From Gemmatimonadales bacterium (GTDB lineage Bacteria > Gemmatimonadota > Gemmatimonadetes > Gemmatimonadales > GWC2-71-9), in assembly GCA_030597435.1 (NCBI GenBank), contig JAUVRV010000006.1, positions 1-21,677 on the forward strand: a stretch of DNA of 21,677 nucleotides, in the 5' to 3' direction. The notes under the pieces were generated by a model, which made no database searches, was not told the origin of the DNA, and saw only the letters and a program-made list of their open reading frames with translations. How positions within the stretch are numbered: position 1 is the stretch's first letter; every line of letters starts with the position of its first letter. Both the position numbers and the translations under genes were made by a program. Shown piece by piece: positions 15,005-21,677 of the stretch.

Positions 15005-15013
15005 ATCACAATG

Positions 15014-15634
15014 TCAGGTCTCGGCTCCCACCTCGTCGTAGATGAACGCACCATCGGGCTTAGCCGGGATGAACAACACGCCTCCACCGCTGGTGGCGAA
15101 CCATCCAGCCAGCATCAGATTAGACACGTCCTGCACCGGTGGTTGAAACAGTGCGCCAAGCCACCTACGTACGTGCCTCAACTCCGGTGCCCGGCGAGAC
15201 AGCATGGAGATCACACCCCCAGCTCCCTGTGTAGCTCGCAGGAAGTGGGCTAGGGCGTGGGCTCTCTGTGCAAACTCGAACGCTCTCACCCCGGGCTCAT
15301 CGTACAGCAGTGAACCCTCATAGGGATCGGCTGGCGGGGCATCCATGCGGGGGCCCATGTAGACGAAGATTCGTCGGCCGTCTCTTTGCCGCTCCACCAT
15401 AGCGGCCGCTGCTTCCCCACTCATCCGGGCAGCGTGTACCAAGTCACCGTCGGATAGAATACCCACCGCCACAGTCCATTCCAGTGTGGCCAACGCGTTG
15501 TGCAACGGGCATCCCAGTTCTTCGTCGTACGCGACGAAACGCGGTGCTTCTCCGGCGCGCTGAAAGAAATGGCCCAGAGCCTCAGAACGATCTGTGAACG
15601 TACTCGTATTGCGAGTGATTCCTGAATCAGTCAT
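15014..15634 (-). CDS. Hypothetical protein, unrecognised
   Basis: I do not recognise this 206-residue protein. It has no signal peptide, membrane helix, Cys cluster or catalytic motif that I can name. The sequence is well-behaved: an acidic N-terminus, an Ala-rich helix (SGEAAAAMVERQRDGRRIFV), a motif VYMGPRMDAPPADPYEG, a helix AFEFAQRAHALAHFLRAT, and a strand-rich Gly-containing end (GGGVLFIPAKPDGAFIYDE). It is probably a soluble cytoplasmic protein. ATG 15634 has no convincing Shine-Dalgarno. It is divergent from the exported-protein gene at 15774 across 139 bp, and its 3' end abuts the DnaA-box-like cluster. Codon use resembles its neighbours. Confidence 0.75.
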   Translation of the reverse strand: MTDSGITRNTSTFTDRSEALGHFFQRAGEAPRFVAYDEELGCPLHNALATLEWTVAVGILSDGDLVHAARMSGEAAAAMVERQRDGRRIFVYMGPRMDAPPADPYEGSLLYDEPGVRAFEFAQRAHALAHFLRATQGAGGVISMLSRRAPELRHVRRWLGALFQPPVQDVSNLMLAGWFATSGGGVLFIPAKPDGAFIYDEVGAET

Positions 15635-15773
15635 AGAGTGTCAAGATAACCTTGCTGTTGGGGGTTGCAGTAGATGGAACGGCCACAAGCACAGCCCGTG
15701 CCATTCGACAGCCGTTCGGATTGAGCAACCACTATTGCGCCGGTCAGAGTCGCCAGGCAGGTTTCACTCGAGA

Positions 15774-16412
15774 ATGAAGAAGTGGGGCTGGAAATTGAAT
15801 AGGACAGTTGTCCTGCTCGCGGTAGCGGCAGGCCTAGTGCTGCCGACTGCGGGACTCGCACAGAATCAGCAGGAAGAGAATCCGCTGCTCCAGCGTTGGG
15901 TCGGTACCCATAAGACCCGTCCCCTCTTTCTCGATTTCTACAGCGACACGATGCTCGTAGTAAACGACGTACGGGTAACCAGCTTTTATACGACCCCTGA
16001 CTCGATTGTGGTCGTGGGGGATACGTCGTTTGCGGTCCACTATCGGTTTGCACTCGATCGTTTGTTGCTGCGGACCGAAGAGGGCAACGTAATCACCATG
16101 AGCCACCAGGGACCGCTCGCGCGACCACTGTGGGGACGTTGGCTAGGCCAGCCGAGCCGGATGTCTGGCCAACGGATCGAATTGCGCCTGTTCGGGACGG
16201 GAACGGCGTGGTGGCGCCAGATCCCTGGCGGGGAAGTCACTGAGGGCGAATGGGACAGATTCAGCCGCATCATCACGTTCACCTGGCTGCCGGATTCCAC
16301 CGTCTGGACTGGGCTGTATGATCCGATGGCGAATCAGCTAGTCTTCGAGGAGACGATTCCAGAGAGCGGTGTCACCGTCCTGCATCGGTTCTATCGCAGA
16401 CCGTCCTACTGA
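15774..16412 (+). CDS. Exported beta-rich protein, unknown function
   Basis: The frame is open from 15594, but the start at ATG 15774 gives a proper signal peptide: MKKWGWKLNR, a hydrophobic core VVLLAVAAGLVLP, and a likely cleavage after AGLA (about residue 28). The 212-residue product then has two short WxG modules, RWVGTHK and RWLGQPS, each followed by alternating hydrophobic strands (FLDFYSDTMLVVNDVRV, RIELRLFGTGTAWWRQ), and ends with WTGLYDPMANQLVFEE. This pattern suggests a small lipocalin-like or beta-sandwich periplasmic protein. There is no lipobox. It precedes the binding protein/chemoreceptor pair by 71 bp and may be a separate unit. Confidence 0.75.
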   Translation: MKKWGWKLNRTVVLLAVAAGLVLPTAGLAQNQQEENPLLQRWVGTHKTRPLFLDFYSDTMLVVNDVRVTSFYTTPDSIVVVGDTSFAVHYRFALDRLLLRTEEGNVITMSHQGPLARPLWGRWLGQPSRMSGQRIELRLFGTGTAWWRQIPGGEVTEGEWDRFSRIITFTWLPDSTVWTGLYDPMANQLVFEETIPESGVTVLHRFYRRPSY

Positions 16413-16432
16413 CAGGCAGTCTCAGATCACCA

Positions 16433-16442
16433 ACACCGGTGT
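16433..16442. promoter_or_regulatory. Ten-base palindrome before the binding-protein gene
   Basis: ACACCGGTGT is a perfect palindrome in the 71-bp gap ahead of the ligand-binding protein gene. It could be an operator half-site pair. A single palindrome of this length can occur by chance. Confidence 0.2.
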
Positions 16443-16483
16443 GAAAGTGGTCCCGTTGCGTCTGGGAGGCGTCGAGTGTAACG

Positions 16484-17650
16484 TTGCGCGCGATGGCTGA
16501 ATCACACCGCGGATCACACCTTCGACAGCGCACAGCGATCGGCAGCTCGATGCTGCTGGTCACGGTTGGTTTAACACTGGCAGCGTGCGGTTCCTCGGAC
16601 GAGCCGATCTTGATCGGGCTAGCCGGTCCGTTCTCGCAACAGCGTGCTCAATCGATGCAGTTGGCGGCACAACTCGCCGTTTCTGAAATCAACCAACAGG
16701 GCGGTGTGCGAGGTCGGCCGCTCCAGCTGGTAGTTCACGATGACAGTGGCATGGCCGACATCGCGGTGCGGGTGGCTCGGACTCTGCACGCCGATCCCGA
16801 TGTGGTTGCAGTGGTAGGGCACATGAATAGTGGCGCCACCCTGGCCGCCGCTCGTGTCTACAACAGTGGTGACAACCCACTGGTCGAGATCTCACCCTCG
16901 GCCTCGAGTCCCGACCTGAGCGACGCCGGCCCATACACGTTCCGCGTCTGCCCCAGCGACTCGATCCACGGTATTCAGCTCGCCGAGTGGGCCCGCGACC
17001 AGCTCGGAGCCAACAGGGTTGCTATCCTCTATGAAAACGACGCATATGGACGGGGACTCAGAACCACATTCAAGAACAGTTTCACTGAACGTGGTGGCCA
17101 GATCGTGTCCGACGACCCCTTCTCAAACATCCTACCGAGCTTCGAGCCCTATCTGACCAGAATCCGCTCACGTGGCGGCGCAGACGTCGTGCTGTTTGCT
17201 GGCGCGCGAGATGGCGCCGAGGAAATGCTCAGGACGCTCAATATGATCCGATACCAGCCCACTGTCCTCGGTGGTGACGGGGCTGCCGGGATCGAGACGG
17301 CGGACATCGATACGGAAGGTGTCTACGTCTCGCTGGCGTACCTGCATGACCAACCGGGCGCTCGGAACGAAGCGTTCACATCTGCGTATCGCCGCATCTA
17401 TGGCGGGCAACTGCCCGATCATCGAGGCGCAGGAGCGTATGATGCCGTTTATCTGCTGGCTCGCGCTATCGAATCGGTTGGAGTGAACCGTGCCCGAGTC
17501 CGAGATTACTTGGCAGGTGTCGGCGACGAGACTGAGCCATACGACGGCGTCACCGGCAGCATCGCGTTCGCTGCCAACGGCGACGTTGTTGACCGAGACG
17601 TAGTGATCGCAATCGTGAGAAACAAGAGGCTGGAGTCAGTGGCCAGATGA
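16484..17650 (+). CDS. Periplasmic ligand-binding lipoprotein (LivJ/Peripla_BP_6 type)
   Basis: This protein of about 388 residues has a signal segment (SSMLLVTVGLTLAAC) with a lipobox at Cys35, followed by the type I periplasmic binding-protein fold of the branched-chain amino-acid family. Landmarks are ILIGLAGPFSQQRAQSMQLA, AVSEINQQGGVRGRPLQLVV, VVAVVGHMNSGATLAAARVY, PLVEISPSASSPDLS, VAILYENDAYGRGL and GAGAYDAVYLLARAI. The start is TTG 16484 or, three codons on, ATG 16493; neither has an ideal ribosome site (GGGAGG is at 16464-16469). No permease or ATPase gene accompanies it. Instead it overlaps a chemoreceptor by 4 bp, so it more likely presents a ligand to that receptor than feeds a transporter. 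Confidence 0.87.
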   Translation: MRAMAESHRGSHLRQRTAIGSSMLLVTVGLTLAACGSSDEPILIGLAGPFSQQRAQSMQLAAQLAVSEINQQGGVRGRPLQLVVHDDSGMADIAVRVARTLHADPDVVAVVGHMNSGATLAAARVYNSGDNPLVEISPSASSPDLSDAGPYTFRVCPSDSIHGIQLAEWARDQLGANRVAILYENDAYGRGLRTTFKNSFTERGGQIVSDDPFSNILPSFEPYLTRIRSRGGADVVLFAGARDGAEEMLRTLNMIRYQPTVLGGDGAAGIETADIDTEGVYVSLAYLHDQPGARNEAFTSAYRRIYGGQLPDHRGAGAYDAVYLLARAIESVGVNRARVRDYLAGVGDETEPYDGVTGSIAFAANGDVVDRDVVIAIVRNKRLESVAR

Positions 17651-19350
17651 ACCCGTGGGCCGCACTGAACACACTGCGTACCCGCATCGTATTGGGCGAG
17701 GCCGCGTTGGTGGTCGGGCTCGTGGTGGTAGCCGTGATCGGAATCGGTGCGCTGCGAACAGTGCGGAACACCGTTGCCCGGGAACTTGCATCCCTGACCG
17801 CAGTGTCAGCCGCGAACAGCCGACTGGTCACGACGCTGTTCGAACAGGTGCGCGCTGCCGAGCAGTACCTGACGGACGGGTCGGTCGAAGCGAGAAATGC
17901 GTTTAGATCTGGCGGGGAAGCCGCACACACGTACCAGCGCCGACTCCAGGCTTTGTCGGAGCTATCGGAGTCTGATCGGCTGGTCGTGACACAGGTGGGC
18001 GTACTGCAGGCTGAGGCTGAAGTATTGTACAGCTTCGCCCACGCTCAGCAGGACCTGGGGCGTAGAGGAGACGCCCAATCGGGCGCACGACTGGCCCGCG
18101 AACGGGCCACCGAGATGCTCCGCCTGGTTGATCTGTTATCCCTGAGCCAGAGTGTGGGTGCCGAAGCCACGGCCACCTCACTCGAGCAAGCAGCTACCGA
18201 CCGGGAGATGTTGGTGTGGACTGTTCTGGTAGCCTCGGTCTTGATTGCTGTCGCGATCGGCGTCGCGACCCTCCAATCTGTTGAACGTCCACTAACGCGT
18301 CTGGCAGCTGCAGCACGCCGCTTCGGAGATGGCGACCTGCGACCTGTCGCGCTGGGCAAGATGCCGTCGGAGTTGGCCGAGCTTGGCGAAGCCCTGGACC
18401 GACTGGGCGGTACGCTGCGAACACTGGTTACGGAGGTGGTCGAAGAAAGCGAACGCATCGCGAGCGCGGCAGAGGATCTCTCCGCAATCAGCGAGCAGCT
18501 CGCGGCAACATCCGGAGATGTGTCCACTGCGATGGAAGAGCTATCCAGCGGGGCACAACGCCAGGTGGCCGGACTGGACGAGAGCTGCGCAGCGGCGCAG
18601 ACCCTGCACGAAACCACTGAAGATGCCGGTCACGTATCGAGCCGAGTCGCCGAACTCGGTGCGGACATTCACCAACTGGCCGAGACCTACGGTTCCGATA
18701 TCGATGCGGCCGGGAATACGCTCGTCGAGCTAGGAAACCTGGTCCAGCGGACGGCCAGGCAGGTCGAGGAACTCGATGAACTCTCGGAACCGATCTACGA
18801 GTTCATCGACTTGATCAAGCAGATCTCTTCTCAAACCAACCTGCTGGCGCTCAACGCAGCCATTGAAGCTGCTCGGGCCGGCGAGCGGGGCGTAGGGTTC
18901 TCGGTCGTAGCAGAGGAGGTTCGCCAGCTAGCAGATACCAGCGCCCAGGCTGCCGAACGGGTGTCGGGGACCATCACTACAATCCGCGACCACGTGTCTG
19001 CCATGACCGAGACGATGGCCACAGGTCGAGCACAGGCCCGAGGTGTCGGCGCCGTGTCTCAGGGCGCCGCTGAGGCACTGCGGCAGATAGTGACGAGCGT
19101 AAGAGAGGTCGAGACCGAATCGAGGCGGGTCGCCGGTCAAGCAGCACAGAATCTGACAGCGGTCGACAACATCACACGGGCGCTGAAGTCAGCATCTCAG
19201 GCCGCGCAGTCCCACGCATCGTCGAGTGAGGAAGTAGCAGCGGCCGCACAGGAACAGGGAGCATCTACCGAAGAAATGGCTGCCCAGGCAGCGGTGCTCA
19301 ACCGAGCCGCGGAGCATCTCAGGTCACTCGTGAAGGCTTTTCGGGCCTAA
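17647..19350 (+). CDS. Methyl-accepting chemotaxis protein
   Basis: This is a 567-residue transmembrane receptor. It has TM1 at about 19-36, a periplasmic helical domain at about 40-187 with no Cache or PAS signature, TM2 at about 188-208, a HAMP domain at about 210-262, and a long coiled-coil signalling domain. The hairpin tip is at about 387-432 (QISSQTNLLALNAAIEAARA, then GVGFSVVAEEVRQLAD), which is the CheA/CheW contact region. Ala- and Glu-rich flanks supply candidate methylation sites. There is no C-terminal CheR-binding pentapeptide. ATG 17647 overlaps the binding protein stop (ATGA). The simple periplasmic domain and the coupling suggest that ligand sensing is done through the binding lipoprotein. 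The stop overlaps the convergent histone-like gene by 4 bp. Confidence 0.95.
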   Translation: MNPWAALNTLRTRIVLGEAALVVGLVVVAVIGIGALRTVRNTVARELASLTAVSAANSRLVTTLFEQVRAAEQYLTDGSVEARNAFRSGGEAAHTYQRRLQALSELSESDRLVVTQVGVLQAEAEVLYSFAHAQQDLGRRGDAQSGARLARERATEMLRLVDLLSLSQSVGAEATATSLEQAATDREMLVWTVLVASVLIAVAIGVATLQSVERPLTRLAAAARRFGDGDLRPVALGKMPSELAELGEALDRLGGTLRTLVTEVVEESERIASAAEDLSAISEQLAATSGDVSTAMEELSSGAQRQVAGLDESCAAAQTLHETTEDAGHVSSRVAELGADIHQLAETYGSDIDAAGNTLVELGNLVQRTARQVEELDELSEPIYEFIDLIKQISSQTNLLALNAAIEAARAGERGVGFSVVAEEVRQLADTSAQAAERVSGTITTIRDHVSAMTETMATGRAQARGVGAVSQGAAEALRQIVTSVREVETESRRVAGQAAQNLTAVDNITRALKSASQAAQSHASSSEEVAAAAQEQGASTEEMAAQAAVLNRAAEHLRSLVKAFRA

Positions 19351-19793
19351 CGCTTCTTCTTCGCCACCTTGACCTTAGTGGTCTTCTTGGCTGCCTTCTT
19401 GGTGGCCTTTTTCTTGGTCACCTGCTTCATTGCTTGGTGCCTAGATGGGGTCTTCGCCGCCTTCGTGTTGGCCACCGACTTGGTTGCGTTTGACTTGGCC
19501 GTGCGTTTCGGGGTAGCACTACTCTTGACGGCCTTCGCCTTGGAACGAGACCGACCGGCACTAAGCTCGACCTCTTCGAGCAGGGCAGTCCCCTCAGCCG
19601 AAGGTATCAGGCCTCGACGAGTCGCGAATTGGATCAGTTCTTTGGCGTCCTGCATGCGAAACTCACCTGACCCAGCTCCGGCCCTAATCATATTGACGAT
19701 CGCGTCGGCGACCGGACTCCTCAGGACACTGGCCAAGCCGGGGACTGTTTCAAGCAGGGACGATAGCTGCGAGCCACCTAGCTCGGCCGCCAT
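19347..19793 (-). CDS. Histone H1-like protein with lysine/alanine-rich tail
   Basis: The 148 residues fall in two parts. Residues 1-80 form a small helical domain (LSSLLETVPGLASVLRSPVA, FRMQDAKELIQFATRRGLI). Residues 80-148 are a disordered basic tail of Lys, Ala, Thr and Ser with KKATKKAAKKTTK-type repeats, ending in KKKR. Such tails bind DNA without sequence preference, as in bacterial histone H1-like proteins (Hc1, AlgP). The ATG has GAAGGAG five bases upstream. A promoter-like TTGACG/TAGCTT lies 35-60 bp before it. The stop overlaps the chemoreceptor stop region by 4 bp, with no room for a terminator, so the two transcripts must overlap. I infer a nucleoid role; an RNA-binding role is possible. 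Confidence 0.82.
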   Translation of the reverse strand: MAAELGGSQLSSLLETVPGLASVLRSPVADAIVNMIRAGAGSGEFRMQDAKELIQFATRRGLIPSAEGTALLEEVELSAGRSRSKAKAVKSSATPKRTAKSNATKSVANTKAAKTPSRHQAMKQVTKKKATKKAAKKTTKVKVAKKKR

Positions 19794-19826
19794 GCGGACT
19801 CCTTCATGAAGGTAATTCGGAGCGGC

Positions 19827-19855
19827 AAGCTAGCTGGTACTCGATTCTACGTCAA
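19827..19855 (-). promoter_or_regulatory. Possible promoter of the histone-like gene
   Basis: On the minus strand TTGACG (19855-19850) and TAGCTT (19832-19827) are 17 bp apart. The -35 is good and the -10 poor. The start would fall about 27 bases before the ATG at 19793. Confidence 0.35.
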
Positions 19856-20000
19856 GCCGACGTTTTTCGTGGTTCTGACCGTTAAACCGTTGTTTGGCAA
19901 GGCGTTACGCAAGAACACAACACCACATGAGTTGGGCCCGATCCCGTTGGACCAGCTCGTGTGGCGGTAGGGTTGTACTGGAGGTCGACTCGTCCAGCTG

Positions 20001-20276
20001 TCAGGCTACCGGCTTGCGTTTCATCCTGGTGCGGGACCGGCTCAACGGAGTGGTTGCACGTCGCAAGATACGCCACTCGGACTGCGCCAGCATTTCACCG
20101 AGAATCGTCTGTGTGCGCCGATCGACCGGTATATCCAGATGCATTTCGAGGCGATACTCCGCGCGGTCGGCGCCCCGCCCCTGGAGTGTGAACCCGGAGT
20201 GCTCCGGACGAACCGAGTCAACCTCGATGTCGACTACAGCTACATAACCCTCTTCTGCCTGCTTACTGGGCTCCAT
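20001..20276 (-). CDS. Small hypothetical protein, unrecognised
   Basis: The product has 91 residues. The composition looks like real protein rather than a shadow: an acidic N-terminus, strand-like VAVVDIEVDSV and YRLEMHLDIPVD, a helix TQTILGEMLAQSEWRIL, and a basic end (SRSRTRMKRKPVA). There is no signal peptide, membrane segment or motif I recognise. ATG 20276 has only a loose GAGAG before it, and a promoter-like TTGACT/TATCTC lies 30-58 bp upstream. It is divergent from the zinc-ribbon gene at 20399. The 208 bp between its 3' end and the histone-like gene contain that gene's promoter and nothing else I can support. Confidence 0.5.
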   Translation of the reverse strand: MEPSKQAEEGYVAVVDIEVDSVRPEHSGFTLQGRGADRAEYRLEMHLDIPVDRRTQTILGEMLAQSEWRILRRATTPLSRSRTRMKRKPVA

Positions 20277-20306
20277 GGTACTCTCTCAATGAGGGCCTTC
20301 CCGCAA

Positions 20307-20334
20307 GAGATAACCCCGCAGTCGCTACAGTCAA
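20307..20334 (-). promoter_or_regulatory. Possible promoter of the small gene at 20001-20276
   Basis: On the minus strand TTGACT (20334-20329) and TATCTC (20312-20307) are 16 bp apart, with a strong -35 and a half-matching -10. It lies in the divergent gap, opposite the zinc-ribbon gene. Confidence 0.3.
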
Positions 20335-20398
20335 GGGTCTGGCCACTCGAATTAGCTGGAGCTACATTTGATCGTTGGCTCAAGAAGGAGGGGAGAGC

Positions 20399-20650
20399 GT
20401 GGGACGCAGAGGTATCAAGGAGTACCGGCCGGCCGAGGCCCTGGAGCTGATTCTGGCTGATCGGGATCGCGAAACTCTCAAGTGCCCGTCATGTGGGCAC
20501 GCCACGATCGATCGAAAGCCTAAACGACGCCTGAGTGGCTCGCGCTGGAGTTCGCACCGGCAGGTAGTATTGCGTTGCGGCAAATGTGGGCGGCAGGCTA
20601 TGTACGTGCCTGCCAAGGTGACACAACCCTCGAACAGGGAAGACAGCTAG
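20399..20650 (+). CDS. Small zinc-ribbon protein
   Basis: GTG 20399 is chosen because AAGGAGG at 20385-20391 sits seven bases upstream; a TTG at 20375 would place that strong ribosome site inside the gene. The 83-residue product has CPSC and CGKC about 35 residues apart, the two knuckles of a zinc ribbon, with many Arg/Lys between (IDRKPKRRLSGSRWSSHRQV). It has no signal peptide. The size and basic character suggest nucleic-acid binding or a role at the ribosome or RNA polymerase, but this is inference. The 3' end faces lepB 21 bp away, with no clear terminator. Confidence 0.75.
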   Translation: MGRRGIKEYRPAEALELILADRDRETLKCPSCGHATIDRKPKRRLSGSRWSSHRQVVLRCGKCGRQAMYVPAKVTQPSNREDS

Positions 20651-20671
20651 TCAGAACTCGCGGGAACCCCG

Positions 20672-21388
20672 TCAGTCCGGTGTCGAGAAGATGCGACTCC
20701 AGCGGATCGACGTGAGAAATGGGAGCGGTAACATGCCGTTCTTGTCGAAGCTGTAGTAGATGAAGAGCGGCCGTCCATCAATGCGGTCGCGCCCGAGAAA
20801 GCCCCAGTACCTGCTGTCGTAGGAATTGTCCCTGTTGTCGCCCATCACGAAGAACGAGTCGGTCGGCACCACTACAGGCCCCCAGTTCTTGAGCGTGGGT
20901 CGGTATTCCTTCGGATCTAACCCGACCAGGTAGCGCAGCTGCCAAGCACGCATGCGGGGATCTTCGGGATTGAACGTCGAATCGGTCTTGATTGCGTGTG
21001 GTTCGTCCAGTAACTCGCCATTCCGGTAGATGAAGTTCTCCCGCATCGAGAGGGTGTCGCCCGGAACGCCCACGATTCGTTTGACTACGTTCATCCCCGG
21101 GGTCTCCGGAGACCGGAACACCACCACGTCGAAGCGCTCTGGCTCCCTGATAGCTGGCAACCGCTTCTTCACGATTGGAACCTCGGCACCGTAAAGCGCC
21201 TTGTTCACGAACAGGAAATCGCCGATCAGGAGGGTGTTCTCCATACTGGGCGACGGGATCCGAAACGCCTGAATCAACAGAGCACGCAGGACGAACCAGA
21301 TCACGAGCGCCACTGCGATCGATTTCATCCATTCCCAGGCCGTCTGGGAAGTGGTCTGTTTGTCCTTCTTCTCTTTCTCTTGACTCAA
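20672..21388 (-). CDS. lepB: Signal peptidase I
   Basis: This 238-residue protein has one membrane segment at about 23-40. The enzyme removes Sec and Tat signal peptides on the outer face of the inner membrane using a Ser/Lys dyad. Ser48 lies in IPSPSMENTL and Lys103 in NVVKRIVGVPGD; VVVFRSP and MGDNRDNSYDSRYWGFLGR (box E) complete the family motifs. A charged N-terminus (EKEKKDKQ) precedes the membrane segment. The start is a TTG with GGGAG seven bases upstream. The gene follows the propeller gene by 19 bp, so the two are probably one operon. It could process the exported proteins seen in this window. Confidence 0.96.
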   Translation of the reverse strand: MSQEKEKKDKQTTSQTAWEWMKSIAVALVIWFVLRALLIQAFRIPSPSMENTLLIGDFLFVNKALYGAEVPIVKKRLPAIREPERFDVVVFRSPETPGMNVVKRIVGVPGDTLSMRENFIYRNGELLDEPHAIKTDSTFNPEDPRMRAWQLRYLVGLDPKEYRPTLKNWGPVVVPTDSFFVMGDNRDNSYDSRYWGFLGRDRIDGRPLFIYYSFDKNGMLPLPFLTSIRWSRIFSTPD

Positions 21389-21407
21389 TCGAATTCTCCC
21401 GAAACCC

Positions 21408-21677
21408 TTACGGTTCTACCCAATCCACGACGAAGATGTTCGTCTCGCCCTCGACGCTCCCATAACGGTTCGAGGCGAACACCAGTTTCGAGCCGTCTGG
21501 TGAGAACATCGGAAACCCATCGAATCCTCCATAATGAGTAACTCGAGTCAGACCGGTTCCGTCAGTGCCAACCATGTAGAGATCGAAGTCGCGGCCACCC
21601 GTCTCGTGGTTTGAGGCGAAGATGATCCTGTCGCCATCGGGGTGGAAGAACGGTGCGAAGTTGGCGTGACCAAGGTC
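21408..21677 (-). CDS. C-terminal part of a TolB/PD40-type beta-propeller protein (partial)
   Basis: Only the last 89 residues are in the window; the gene continues past the right edge. Two PD40 repeats are visible: FAPFFHPDGDRIIFASN and FPMFSPDGSKLVFASN, each followed by a strand of the type DLYMVGTDGTGLTRVT or NIFVVDWVEP before the TAA at 21408. PD40 propellers occur in TolB and in many periplasmic or secreted proteins. It lies directly upstream of lepB with a 19-bp gap. The signal peptide cannot be checked here. Confidence 0.85.
   Translation of the reverse strand, partial: DLGHANFAPFFHPDGDRIIFASNHETGGRDFDLYMVGTDGTGLTRVTHYGGFDGFPMFSPDGSKLVFASNRYGSVEGETNIFVVDWVEP

Noticed and set aside
14808..15005. 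65-codon minus-strand ORF over the promoter and DnaA-box-like cluster
   Set aside because: Composition and lack of a ribosome site suggest chance; it contains four Cys but in no convincing zinc pattern.
15639..15644. Perfect TTGACA (minus strand) just before the gene starting at 15634
   Set aside because: It is only a few bases before the ATG and no -10 lies at the right distance.
19369..19809. Plus-strand ORF of 146 codons with hydrophobic start
   Set aside because: It is the complement of the lysine-rich tail; Phe/Leu/Val runs arise from reading Lys codons backwards.
19894..20247. Plus-strand ORF of 117 codons
   Set aside because: Opposite-strand shadow of the 91-residue gene, rich in Arg/Ser and without a ribosome site.

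Overview
The window comes from a Gram-negative bacterium of fairly high GC content. Supporting signs are several lipobox lipoproteins, a type IV pilin-like signal, a leader peptidase, a PlsB-like acyltransferase and a chemoreceptor. A candidate futalosine-pathway menaquinone enzyme (MqnD-like), a pseudo-receiver/AraC regulator and a lysine-rich histone-like protein would fit Gemmatimonadota or a neighbouring lineage. That placement is a guess from gene style, not a proof. No transposase, phage gene, CRISPR array, tRNA or rRNA was seen.

Layout. 1-3.9 kb (+ strand): a zinc-ribbon membrane protein translationally coupled to an MqnD-like enzyme, then an HD-GYP response regulator overlapping a beta-propeller lipoprotein. 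4.1-4.5 kb (-): an orphan pseudopilin with its own terminator. 4.7-6.2 kb: a TPR protein convergent with a 51-residue lipoprotein that ends in a duplicated heptapeptide. 6.3-8.2 kb (+): three overlapping regulators (pseudo-receiver/AraC, stand-alone receiver, MerR-like). 8.3-11.4 kb (+): lemA, an M48 membrane metalloprotease and a PlsB-like acyltransferase, the last apparently starting at CTG. 11.5-14.4 kb (+): an RNA-processing cluster of YhaM-like exonuclease, archease and RtcB ligase.

14.4-15.0 kb is the longest stretch without a protein gene. On the minus strand it carries a promoter-like sequence and, about 430 nt downstream, a textbook intrinsic terminator two bases after the rtcB stop. 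The stretch between is GC-rich and full of hairpins, so I read it as an unassigned structured noncoding RNA. Beside it is a small cluster of DnaA-box-like sequences.

15.0-17.6 kb: an unrecognised minus-strand gene, an exported beta-rich protein, and a periplasmic ligand-binding lipoprotein. That lipoprotein overlaps a methyl-accepting chemotaxis protein by 4 bp, so the two probably form one sensing unit. 19.3-20.7 kb: a histone H1-like protein convergent with the chemoreceptor, then a divergent pair of small genes. 20.7 kb to the end (-): signal peptidase I preceded by the C-terminus of a TolB/PD40-type propeller protein.

The best candidates for something new are the 14.4-14.8 kb RNA next to the RNA-repair genes, and the duplicated-heptapeptide lipoprotein with its divergent three-regulator operon and convergent TPR protein.
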